Under the pieces are notes generated by a model. That model saw nothing but the letters and a program-made list of their open reading frames with translations. It was not told the DNA's origin and did no database searches. From Puccinellia tenuiflora (taxonomy: Eukaryota; Streptophyta; Magnoliopsida; Poales; Poaceae): DNA of 64,000 bases. The stretch covers positions 391,087 through 455,086 of the forward strand of contig QRDG01000474.1 of NCBI GenBank assembly GCA_012064385.1, written 5' to 3'. Numbering within the stretch: the first letter of the stretch is position 1; each line of letters starts with the position of its first letter. The position numbers and the translations under genes are program-made. Shown in pieces: positions 54,898 to 64,000 of this stretch.

Positions 54898-57800
54898 TGT
54901 AACATCCCAATCTTTTATTTGGATGTTTTGCATTTAGAGCATGTGCATTTCATCATGGCATCATTTGAAATTTTTTGCATTTGCTTGTTTGCATCTTTCC
55001 CAAAAGAAATAAACCTAAACTCTATTTTAAGTTATAGCAAATTCAACAAGCTAATTATATAGGCTTGGGGTTTTGTGCAAAAATACCCTTTTATAGTCAA
55101 ATATGACAGAGGGCAATTTTACAAATTTTTCAAAAGTGGTTTGACTCAATTCTGAGTTCAAATTCAAAAGTTATAAAGAAAACAGAAAAACAGAAAAAGA
55201 AAAACAGAAAAGAAAAAAAAATACGAGCGGGCAAGCTAGTTGGGCCGCAGCCCAACCAGCTCACCGCGCACGCGCAGCCAAGGCCGGCCCAACCTTTTTT
55301 TTTTCCGCACAGGCCGGCCCATCCTTCTTTTCTTTCCTTTTCTTTTTTTCCTGCCTGCAACCTGTTCGACAGAAGGTCTCCGAACCGGGCACGNCCCCGC
55401 CAGTCTTTTCTTTTCTTTTCCCCCGCTGACAGGTGGGCCCCACCTGTCAGGTCCTTCTAGAACGAGCAGGAGCCCGTGTTCATCACGATATCGTCAAGCC
55501 GTTCCGATTTCCGCTCGAATCCCGTCCCGATTCGAAGCCCCTCGCGCAAGTTTGGCCGCCTATAAATAGCCCCCGACCGCCTCGTTCGATTCCCGCAAAA
55601 ATCCGTAGCCCTAGCCCTCGAAATCGAGCTCGATTTCGAGCTCGAACACCCGCCGCCGCCGCCAGTACCGAGCTCGGAGGAGCTCACGCCGCCGTCGATT
55701 GGAGCCGCGAGGAGGAGCACCGCGAGGACGAGGAGGACTGCCGCGACCTGCTCCGCCGATTGCCGCCTTCGCCGAGGCCGGAGGACCGCCGGAGCCACCC
55801 CGGCCATCACCGCCCGGAGCCACCGGAGACGCCGCCGCCGTTTTCAGGTGAGTAGCGGACCAACGCGTCCACGGCCGTCCGATCTCGATCGGACGGTCTA
55901 GATAGGATCTAGTAATCCCGAACCGGTACGCTGACGTCAGCGTGACGTCAGCCCTGGTTAGCCCCCCCCGGGAATCTTTTCCGTTTAATTCGTTTTAAAA
56001 TTCCAGAAATTGGTTAAAACTTGTAAATTCAATAGTAAATCAACCGTAAGTCCGAATTTAACGTTTAATATACCAAACGAATCAGAAAAATCAGATCTTT
56101 CCAGATCTGTAATAAAATTCAACTTTTAACGAAATTTTATTTTCGATATTTTTACAAATCTTGTTAATTGGTATTTTGTTAATAACTTCTTATCTATAGA
56201 TCTAATTAAAATAATTCCTTCGGCTAAAATTCTCAACATTAAATCTTCTATCCAGAGAACATTAAATCTAATTTATGAACTAAGTTTTGATTTAATAGTA
56301 GTGAATCCAAGTTCAATCTTTTAATCGACTTTAACTTGTTCTTTAATTATCTTGTTTGTCTTGTTGCATCAAAAATATTTCTCATGCATCATATAATCCA
56401 GAGAACTAAACTTAATGTTTTGTGCCCAATTAACATGTCATGCATGCATCTATGTATGTTTTCTTTGTTTCTTATGTTGTGTATCGCGTTTCATCGTGTA
56501 GACAACGACGTTGATTGCAACTGTTGCTGTGACTGCAACGAGTGCGTGAACGATTACTCCGACTCTTGAAAGGCAAGTGGTGCTCATAAACGTCCTATTA
56601 TTTTCCTATGCATCGTAGTCTTTATTTTAAGTAGACTTGCATGTGTAGGAGTTGAAGTGTTAAGCTATGCTAGATTGTTCCATTAACACCCAGATGGAAT
56701 AATCATATGTTCACCCTTAGCATTTGTTAATGGCAAACCGTCGTAGGTTAGATTGCTTAGTTGATGAATAGAAAGCGTGGTTGGGAAATTCATGACATGC
56801 TTATTTTGTTTATGGTTTTAAAAAGCTTAATAAAACCACTGAGTAATTTAATCTACCACTGGGCGGATTGCTAGCTTGTCATCTGAGTTAAACTTTATGG
56901 TGGGGACCGCCGCCCAGTATCATTGAGAATAGTCTGGTTTCTTGTTTGGTAGCTATTCTGTGCAACCATGTGTCAATGTAGTATGGGCTACGACAGAAAT
57001 TGGTAGATGGTGGTGACCTGAACCCATCGTAGCCAGAGATGTAGAATAGTGATAGGTGGTACGGTGCGTGGGGGTTTGGGAAACTACTTTCTACTAGTTC
57101 TGGTTCGATCCCCTCTTCTTCTCCATGTGGTGATTCCCGGAGTGAGCAGAGTGGACCGGGCAACATGGGTAAAGTGTACACACCTCGCGAGGGTTTTAAA
57201 CTAAGATCTTAGCCGTGTCCTTCGGTTATGGGCAAACTAGCAACTAGATGGGAGTCTATGACATATTCTCACTCATCCCAATTTTCTAAATTAAAATTTG
57301 ATGGGATAACAACAAATTGGTGGGAGTATCTGGTGGTATGCCAGTGGACTCATAGCCAGTTGGGTAGGAGCACCTGTTGGAATAACAGAGTGTCCAATTA
57401 ATGTGTGAAAACAAATGTTTATCAAATGATAGGATGAAATTGTTGTTTTGCGCAAAAATCAGCCAAGGAAACTCCACCTAGCCAAATATGCATGTAGAAG
57501 TTAGGTAGAGTTATATAATAGCCTCTCAAGCACACTTGCCAGTACAAATCCCATTGTACTGACCGTATTCGCTGCGGCTGCAATTGCACTATTGCAGGTA
57601 CGATTTTTACGTAGGTCTTGGAGCTACACCCGGCACGTACGCCTGTGGCACGAGTTGATTGGAGCTTCATTATCGTTTATTTTTCCGCTGTGTGCTTTTA
57701 TTTCAATAAAGTTATTTTGTGCTAGCGTCAATGCTATGCAAAGTTGTAAGGATTCTTGATTTTCTGGATCATTTCGTTGTAATAAAGACGCATTGTGCTC

Positions 57801-57911
57801 TGTTATTTCATTTGTAATGAGTGTGCTAGCGAGTCGATCCGGGACTAGCACTTTACTCATAGACGAGATCCATATTAATGGGTTGAGTCGCTACAGTAAC
57901 ACAATTACAAC
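54898..57911 (+). mobile_element. Long LTR G (solo), about 3.0 kb, with spliced-leader layout
   Basis: Starts TGTAACATCCCAATC and ends near AACACAATTACAAC. ATGCT precedes it (54893-54897) and occurs again at 57912-57916, a probable 5-bp target duplication although the LTR end is then one or two bases off a clean CA. TATA box TATAAATA at 55561. A GC-rich leader runs into a donor at 55848 (CAG|GTGAGT) and an acceptor-like GTGTAG precedes 56502. No internal region or second LTR is attached. An N stands at 55394. Confidence 0.65.
55561..55568 (+). promoter_or_regulatory. TATA box of LTR G
   Basis: TATAAATA in a GC-rich context (GCCGCC before, GCCCCCGACC after), about 30 bases ahead of a CCTCGTTCGATTCCC start-like segment and followed by the CCCTAGCCC leader. 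Confidence 0.6.
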
Positions 57912-57916
57912 ATGCT

Positions 57917-59090
57917 ATAAGGGCATTGCATAATTTGCATTGCACACTCTCCAACAATGGTTTTTCAAAATCATCGCAACATTTTTCCGAAAAGATGGTA
58001 CAACTGTGCAAAAGAGTTTTACAACATTTCTAAAATGTAATGCAACAAAATTTAGGTTATGCATACAAAAACTTGCAACATGTTTTTCATTAAGATGCTA
58101 CAGACCATTCAACAATGTTTCACAATATTTCAAAAATGGCAATCCAACAAAAAATAGTTAAGCAACCATTTTTTAGGAAGATGCTACAAAATATGCAATA
58201 AAGATTCCAAACATTCTGAAAATAATAATGCAACAAAAGAAATATATGTTTTCAACATTTTTGAAAAAGATATGCAACATTAAATAATCCGAGAAAAAAA
58301 CAAACTTGTAGCAAGCGCCTAGAAATCTTGCAACATCTCTTGTTTGTTTTTGCAACAAACCACATGGGCGCATGTTACAATTTGAACTCATGTATGCAAC
58401 ATCAAAATAACCCAAGCAAAACACAAACCTGTGGCAAAACGCCAAGAATCCTTGAAACATCTCTCATGTCCTTTTGCAACAAAACTCATACGAGTATGTT
58501 ACAATTTAAATGCACATATGCAACATCAAAAAAATCCGCAAAAAACTTATCTATACCATTGTCCATGGCATCCATGATCTCGCCGATTAGGCATCATGGG
58601 CCATGATTCCGGCTCACCGGAGCCCTGTCGGTTTTACAAAAAGTGACCTCGGACCCGTCGGTGCTTCAAGCACCGTTGGCGGACGCTTGTAGCATTGACG
58701 ATAGTCCTTTCAACATCAGAAGTGGGTCCTTAAAGCACCAGTGGTGCATTCTCATAATACCTTGCCGATGCTTGGAAAGACTCGTCGTTGCCCTCGCTGC
58801 ATCGTTGTCGGTGACACCAACATGATTGCCCCGCAATGTCACCATAGACCAGTAGAAGACTCGGTGCCGGCTTGCACCATTCGGGTTTGAACGACAACAC
58901 AAGCTTATGGATGGCGGCGCGCAACAGACATGAGCTAGTGCCAAACAGCTTCACTTATGCAGGATAGGAAGTACAAGTCAAACAGAGAGGCTAAAAACAA
59001 TGTATTACAAGTTAAGATTAGATAATGTGTGTAGAAATCTAAAACTATTAGTTTTAGGTGAATGGGAGGAACAAATGTAGTCAAGTCCCG
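57917..59090. repeat. AT-rich region with many GCAACA motifs, class unknown
   Basis: From about 57960 to 58530 the short motif GCAACA or CAACAT recurs roughly every 30-60 bases. Two longer related units, TATGCAACATCAAAATAACC (58393) and ATATGCAACATCAAAAAAAT (58516), are preceded by similar text (CTTGCAACATCTCTTGT and CTTGAAACATCTCTCATG). Such subterminal repeats are common in DNA transposons, but no termini were found. 58560-59000 is GC-richer with no supported gene. Confidence 0.45.
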
Positions 59091-59097
59091 CTCTCGC

Positions 59098-59808
59098 TTA
59101 TGGCACAAAATTGCAATAGTTCATTTTATCCAGAATCATACCTTTCATCCCCTGAATGGTGACTTGTGAGTTGTGAAAGAGAGGTGGTGAAGTGTCACTC
59201 TCTACTAAGTGAAACCTTGTACTTCTTTTATCTGTCAGCAACAGGCAAAGGAGGATTTCAAGTCGAACCATGTACTTATTTCGAATCCAACTACCGCACT
59301 TTAGGAATTTGTGTATTATCTTTCCTACAGTTAGGAGCTTTATTTGCTCCATTGCTACTCCCGGTCCATTGAATGTCGGTTTGTTGCCAGTACATGAATA
59401 CAACAGCTAAGATTATACTTCATTCATCAAAGTAGTCCTGCCACTCGGTTACCTATTTCCTGTATCGTACATGACTCTTTCCCGATGTCTCAAAAAGGTA
59501 TATCCAAACCTGAAGTTGGAGTACGCTAACAGTTTTGTGATCCCGCAGGGCGGACTGCGCACGTGATGAGCTTTGAGCCAGGGGCAGTTTTGGAGGACGT
59601 GGAATGGCAAGCGCCTGCCTACTGTTTCACAGATAATATTGGGACGACCAAGAGCATCCTCATATCTGAACCTGACGGGCATGATGATGGCAGCTTTGTT
59701 CCCAAGATCAGAATGCTTAGGGGTTAAATAGTTATCTCGTGGAATGGAATCCTGGCCGTGGCCATCGACGGTGAGTGTGTTTTGCTTGTACTCTTGTTGT
59801 CTCGGCAC
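59098..59808 (-). other. Two unidentified minus-strand open frames
   Basis: Frames 59403-59098 (101 residues) and 59808-59449 (119 residues) lie close together on the minus strand and are not LTR sequence I recognise. Composition is ordinary for coding DNA (MPVRFRYEDALGRPN, RLPFHVLQNCPWLKAH), but there is no motif I can name, and reading frame may be accidental. They could be exons of a host gene fragment or chance frames; I cannot decide. Confidence 0.25.
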
Positions 59809-59940
59809 TCAAAGCCTAATATGACGACGTGACTGGTGCTGGTCATGTGTCTATATATGATGATATCCTCTGTCATCAGGGCTTTGTGTATGTGGACATG
59901 GATCTGGTTACATTGTATGGCAATTCCCCACGCAAGGGAG

Positions 59941-61334
59941 TGATGACCCACAAGTGTAGGGGATCGTAACAGTCTTCGCGGGTAGTTTGACCCTAATTTA
60001 TTGATTCGACACAAGGGGAGACAAAGAATATTTATAAGCCTTAGCAGTTGAGTTGTCAATTCAACCACACCTGGAAAGGATTTCTCTTGAAGCAATTTAT
60101 CAGTAGTAACAGTGATTTGATAGCAGCAGTAGAATAGTAACAGCAGTAGTAAAATAAAGACAGCAATGATAACAGTAAAAGTAATGATTGTAAACAGCGG
60201 GATTAAAACACCGTAGGCATAGGGACAGATAGACGGAATAAGATTGCTCATGAAATAAACATAACTAAGCACGAAGCAAATAAATATATAAATAGCATCC
60301 AAGTATCAAACAGTCATAGGCATGTAGTCCTAATTTAGCCGTACGTGCTTACAATAAGAACTTGCACGACATCTTTTGTCCTGCCATCCGGTTTCAGCCG
60401 GGCCAATTAAGGAACAAATGGCAATTATGGTGTTCTTTTTAATAGAACACCGGATCAAAGCATTAACACACAATGAATACATGTAACCCTCGAGTTGCCA
60501 ACCATTCCCATCGATGTCCCCGTTTCTGTCACTCGGGGTCTCCGGTTCCGGTTGACAACAATTGCATACAACTAGTAGATAGGATCCAAACAACAATTAT
60601 ACTCATGCAAACATAAGTGTTCAGATCTGAAAACATGGCACCCAGGCCCAAAGTGACAAGCATTAAGCATAACTAGTTGCACCAACGATGATTAACACAA
60701 ATAGAGGATACTAGGCATCATGCCCTAACAATTTGGCATCGAATTACATGAACAATCTTATTCAATCCCTTCCATACCTTTTCCTAAAGCAGGGAACTAC
60801 TCACACATGGAGGGGGACGACATGGATGGTTGATGGAGAGGCGTTGGCGGTGACGATGGCGGCGATCTCCACTCCGGCAGGGTGCCGGAACAGCGATCCT
60901 GGACCCCGAATTTAGGTTTCGTGATGGCGGCGGAGCTCCGTAAGTTTTCTGGAAAAAGTGTTCGGGGGCTCGTCGTTTTAGGTTGAGAGGGCGCTTATAA
61001 GCGAAGGGGGGGGGGGTCGAGAGATGAGGTCCCAGGGGCAGGGGCGGCCTCCTGCCACGGCCTGGACCCCACCCGCTGGTGGGACCCACCCCTGCTCCTA
61101 GGGTGGCCCCCCCTCGCGGTCTTCTGGCTCCATGGCTCTTTTCCCTCAAAAATACTTTTTATAATTTTTCTGGAATTTTCCGCGAATTTCTGAACCCTGC
61201 ACAAAAGAAAGACACCAAATGCAATTCTGCTGAAAACAGCGTCAGTTCGAGTTAGTTCCAAACAAATTCATTAATAATTAGAGGCAAAACAATAGCAAAG
61301 TGTTTGGAAAAGTAGATACGTTTGCGACGTATCA
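59941..61334 (-). mobile_element. 3' LTR of element H (Athila/Sabrina-like Ty3/Gypsy)
   Basis: 1,394 bp; minus strand starts TGATACGTCGCAAACGTATC and ends GTAGGGGATC then TGTGGGTCATCA-type text at 59941. Related at its start to LTR copy B but clearly a different family. A polypurine tract directly precedes it on the minus strand. The long G run at 61007-61017 and the GC-rich leader are inside it. Confidence 0.78.
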
Positions 61335-61348
61335 GCTCCCCCAAGCTT
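61335..61348 (-). promoter_or_regulatory. Polypurine tract of element H
   Basis: AAGCTTGGGGGAGC on the minus strand, immediately next to the 3' LTR. The preceding CTTGAGGACAAGCAATAAGC is the usual upstream context in Sabrina/Athila-like elements. Confidence 0.75.
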
Positions 61349-61720
61349 AGCTTATTGCTTGTCCTCAAGCAACTCAGTTGACAAACTGGATGCGATAGAA
61401 AAAAAACTTTGACAAACACATTTGCTTCATTTAGAGCATAGAAGTTTAAACCGTGATCAGTATTTTAATAAGCACAAGAGAGAAGTTACAAAAACAATAG
61501 AACTAAAGCAATCATGGAGACTTATGCAAAACTCACAATATGTTAACAAGTAATAATTTAAACATGCAAACAAATAGCCCCTTTTGTGGGGCAAAACATA
61601 AATGCCGGGCACCTCTTGAGACATTAAACGGTGACTAAATGTAAAGTTATCAGAATTGAGAAGTATCTCAATCATGCTCCAATCATTACAACTTTGGAAC
61701 AAAGCACGTTATACTCAGAA
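61349..61720 (-). mobile_element. Element H internal remnant
   Basis: AT-rich, non-coding 3' end of the internal region, cut at 61720 by the LTR of element J. The rest of H is beyond the window. Confidence 0.6.
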
Positions 61721-62188
61721 TGACAGCTGACGAGGTTGGGACTCGGCAAATCCCTGGGTTGAGCACCCCGGGTTGATTGAGGGGGAGAGAGATGAGCGCT
61801 GGTGATCACGACGGCTAACAGGCGAGGTTTTACCCAGGTTCAGGCTCCCGGAGGATAACACCCTACTTCCTGCTTGTCTGGTATTGATGTTGAGCGTGGC
61901 TACAATGGCGAGATGGCGATCTCGCTAGGGTTTGAGCTGGCAGCTATGAGCTGGAGTTGAGTTACCCTAGATGAGGGACCCTCCCAGCCTTTATATGATA
62001 GGCTGGGTCTCGGGCGAACGGTGCCGATGGCACTTACAGGACGATCAAGGCTGATGACCTAACGTCGACTATCTTGGGCCGCACGTCGTCCTTCTTAGGC
62101 CTTCCTTGGACCCTCGCCATAGGATTGATGGACTCGGCGTGACCCAGGTATCACCACCGTGGGGTAGTCAAAGAGTAACCCCACGACA
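61721..62188 (-). mobile_element. 3' LTR of element J (Tat-type Ty3/Gypsy), 468 bp
   Basis: Plus-strand start TGACAGCTGACGAGG and end CCCCACGACA, so TG..CA in both readings. On the minus strand it starts TGTCGTGGGG right after a G-rich polypurine tract, has a TATA (TATAAA, 61995-61990), then a leader ending CAGCTGTCA. Orientation is fixed by the TATA and polypurine tract. The antisense gene further right fits a minus-oriented Tat element. Confidence 0.72.
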
Positions 62189-62201
62189 GTAGCCCCCGAG
62201 T
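62189..62201 (-). promoter_or_regulatory. Polypurine tract of element J
   Basis: ACTCGGGGGCTAC on the minus strand abutting the LTR. The same phrase (plus strand GTAGCCCCCGAG) recurs at 62433-62444. Confidence 0.55.
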
Positions 62202-62980
62202 GCTTAGTCGAATCGTAGAGTCGGATAAAGGACTCCTTCCTTCTGGGCACGCCAGCGGGTTCCTGAAAGGAACAAACAAAATGGTCGACTCCGGCCGTTC
62301 AGGGCTTACGGAGGATTCCTTAGTCGAAACATCGACTGCAGGGTGAAAACTACGAGTGTTGCTCTGGTCGGTGATTTTTCGACTGCGATTGTTCTGAGTC
62401 ATTCGGGAGCGCGAACAGCGCTCCCGATGGGAGTAGCCCCCGAGATTAAGCTGAATTGCTCGCAATTGAGGTTAAACTTAATTTTTCCTTCAGTCGAAAA
62501 GCCCGCTCCCGATGGGAGTGAAGAAGGGACTCGAATTGACGGAGTCGCAACTTGCTTTGCATGACTTACTTTGTACTCGGCCGGTTTGGCTTACTGCTTA
62601 AGTTTGCTCAGCTCGTGGAGCTTACTATATTTCTTTTGCACTCGAATGAACTTGTCGAGTCGACTCAGCTCTTAGAGCTTACTGTATCTTTGTTGCACTC
62701 GAATGAACTGTCCGGGTGCTCCATCAGCCCATTGGCTTGCTACGCCTCCGCAGATGACGTCAGCGCTGACATTTTCGGCGTGCTCTGCATCCGATGGGAC
62801 GTGACATGGTGGTCCCAGTGCCAGCATTGACTGATCTGACCGTTGGGCGCGAACTTTTCGCGGCGTGATGAAGGCGCCTTGATTCCCGCGCGTAGTGGGC
62901 AGCGTGGGCGGCGACGGTTGGCATCTCTGCGCGATGCGTGGACGGCCAGATGAGGTTGTGGAAACGGCCAGGATGAACTG
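62202..62980. repeat. Element J spacer with short repeats
   Basis: No gene. Holds a second GTAGCCCCCGAG, the palindrome CTCCCGATGGGAG twice (62421 and 62506), and a 57-bp tandem pair (about 62609-62710) sharing GAGCTTACT and GCACTCGAATGAACT. It lies between the LTR and the antisense gene. Confidence 0.65.
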
Positions 62981-62989
62981 ACCCCGCGG

Positions 62990-62997
62990 TATATATT
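62990..62997 (+). promoter_or_regulatory. TATA box of the antisense gene in element J
   Basis: TATATATT on the plus strand in GC-rich surroundings, 111 bases ahead of the start codon at 63101, with a C/T-rich leader between (ATTTCGCCGTCGTCTC, CTGCTCTCTCC). Confidence 0.6.
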
Positions 62998-63100
62998 TTT
63001 CACCGTGGTGGGGAACAGTTCATCCCATCTCCATTTCGCCGTCGTCTCAACTGCTCTCTCCTCCATTGCTGCTCCTCTGCCAGATTCTTCTCCACCCACC

Positions 63101-64000
63101 ATGAGCAACGTCACGATGAAGAGGGGAAAGTCTGCCGCCGGCGCCGACGCCGCCACCGAGGCTAGCGTGATGAAGAAGCCCGAGGGCGACTGGACGAAGT
63201 CGTCGGTGAAGAAGGCCGATCTTGAGGGCCTCCGCGCGCAGGGGCTGCTGCCGCCGGCGGACCAGGCGGCGGTGCGCGCTCCAGGGAAGGAGGTATTCCC
63301 TGCCCCTCGCGAGGGGGAACGCGTATGCTTCGTGGATTTTCTTCCGCGGGGTTTCGGGTTCCCCCTCCACGATTTTGTTCGTGGTCTTCTGTATGCTTAT
63401 GGGGTTCAAATCCACGATCTGAATCCCAATAGCATCTTGAGCATCACGAGCTTTATCGTGCTCTGCGAGTGCTTCTTGGGGATCGCACCCCATTGGCCGC
63501 TGTGGAAGTCGCTGTTCCTCGTCAGGAGGAACGTGGGGAAGAGCGGGCAAGTGTACCCGGTGGGCGGCTTCGGCATCCAGGTGCGCGGCGACACCGCCTT
63601 CTTCCAGATGAAGAAATCCGACTCCGTCCAAGGCTGGCGGAGGAAGTGGTTCTACGTCAGGTGCGACCAGGAGGGGCTTCTTCCCTTCGCGGCTGATCGC
63701 GAGTTGCGGAAGACGAAGGCATGGGCGCACCCGCTGTCGAAGGAGGACAGGGATGCGACTCAACCCTGGTTGGCGCTTCTCCGTAGCCTGCTGAAGAGCC
63801 TTGGGCGTGAGGCAGGTGGGGTGCAACTCATTGCCACCTTCTTTAGGCTTCGGGTGCAGCTGCTCCGCGCTCGCGTCCATCCGATGTGGGCGCTTGAGCA
63901 TGGTAACGAACTCAGCGATGACGAAGTTGAGTCGAAGGTGAGGAGCATCACCAGTCTCCGAGCCGCCGATCCGTGCAATGTCAAGTGCCCGGTCCAGCCG
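63101..64000 (+). CDS. Antisense gene of element J (Transposase_28-type), open at window end
   Basis: From ATG 63101 the frame is open for exactly 300 codons to the last base of the window. The product begins MSNVTMKRGKSAAGADAATE, then KKPEGDWTKSSVKKADLEGL and RAQGLLPPADQAAVR. Its middle matches the plant 'putative gypsy-type transposon' (Transposase_28) pattern: FPLHDFVRGLLYAYGVQIHD, LNPNSILSITSFIVLCECFL, WPLWKSLFLVRRN, then WRRKWFYVRCDQEGLLPF. No stop, frameshift or obvious intron is seen so far. Strand is opposite to element J, as for the related gene in element F. It has its own TATA box. Biochemical function is unknown; despite the family name no transposase catalytic motif is visible. 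Confidence 0.8.
   Translation, partial: MSNVTMKRGKSAAGADAATEASVMKKPEGDWTKSSVKKADLEGLRAQGLLPPADQAAVRAPGKEVFPAPREGERVCFVDFLPRGFGFPLHDFVRGLLYAYGVQIHDLNPNSILSITSFIVLCECFLGIAPHWPLWKSLFLVRRNVGKSGQVYPVGGFGIQVRGDTAFFQMKKSDSVQGWRRKWFYVRCDQEGLLPFAADRELRKTKAWAHPLSKEDRDATQPWLALLRSLLKSLGREAGGVQLIATFFRLRVQLLRARVHPMWALEHGNELSDDEVESKVRSITSLRAADPCNVKCPVQP

Overview
This window is plant nuclear DNA, almost certainly from a Triticeae grass (wheat, Aegilops or barley type). The support is a BARE/Angela/WIS-type Copia LTR at the left edge, several Triticeae-style Ty3/Gypsy LTRs, a Stowaway MITE and one GC-rich, intron-containing host gene in a repeat desert. I see no bacterial, organellar, rRNA, tRNA or CRISPR features. 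Family names for repeats are from memory of their termini and were not searched.

Layout. 1-888: end of a Copia LTR (minus). 889-4623: 5'-truncated long LTR ending TATTACA. 4624-5691: LTR of a Tat-type Gypsy, followed by a hAT-like MITE (5735-5919). 7474-8157: 5'-truncated LINE with a perfect 13-bp target duplication, carrying a foldback MITE. 8531-9641: MULE-type element with a perfect 9-bp target duplication and a GC-rich core. 9781-12727 (minus): the only convincing host gene, a two-exon RBR (RING1-IBR-RING2) E3 ubiquitin ligase. 13285-13880: a 166-bp tandem trimer with a Stowaway MITE in its first unit. 16121-16318: LINE reverse-transcriptase remnant.

From 16423 to the end the window is nested LTR retrotransposons. 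Element A (plus, Athila/Sabrina-like, 16423-22616) holds an LTR copy B (18724-20118). Element C (minus, 22617-31007) keeps gag plus the start of protease but no polymerase, and its 5' LTR is broken at 31007 against the gag of element D (minus, 31008-34740 and 45149-47675). Element E (minus, 34741-45143), a complete non-autonomous relative of C, sits inside the 5' LTR of D with a perfect TCAAT duplication. Element F (plus, 47676-54897) is the 3' half of a Tat-type element: integrase, a 196-bp tandem triplet, an antisense six-exon gene with two nonsense codons, and the first bases of its 3' LTR. F is cut by LTR G (54898-57911). Element H (minus, 59941-61720) is an Athila-like 3' end. Element J (minus, 61721-64000) is a second Tat-type element with a 468-bp LTR and an antisense gene still open at the window edge.

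The most notable points are: an RBR ligase in which the usual RING2 catalytic-site His is Arg and whose C terminus carries two EAR-like motifs; a six-exon antisense gene inside a retrotransposon, with all splice sites in frame; an extra ORF ahead of gag in element D, split by what looks like an assembly scar (an N between two 79-bp copies); and a chimeric gag/LTR reading frame.
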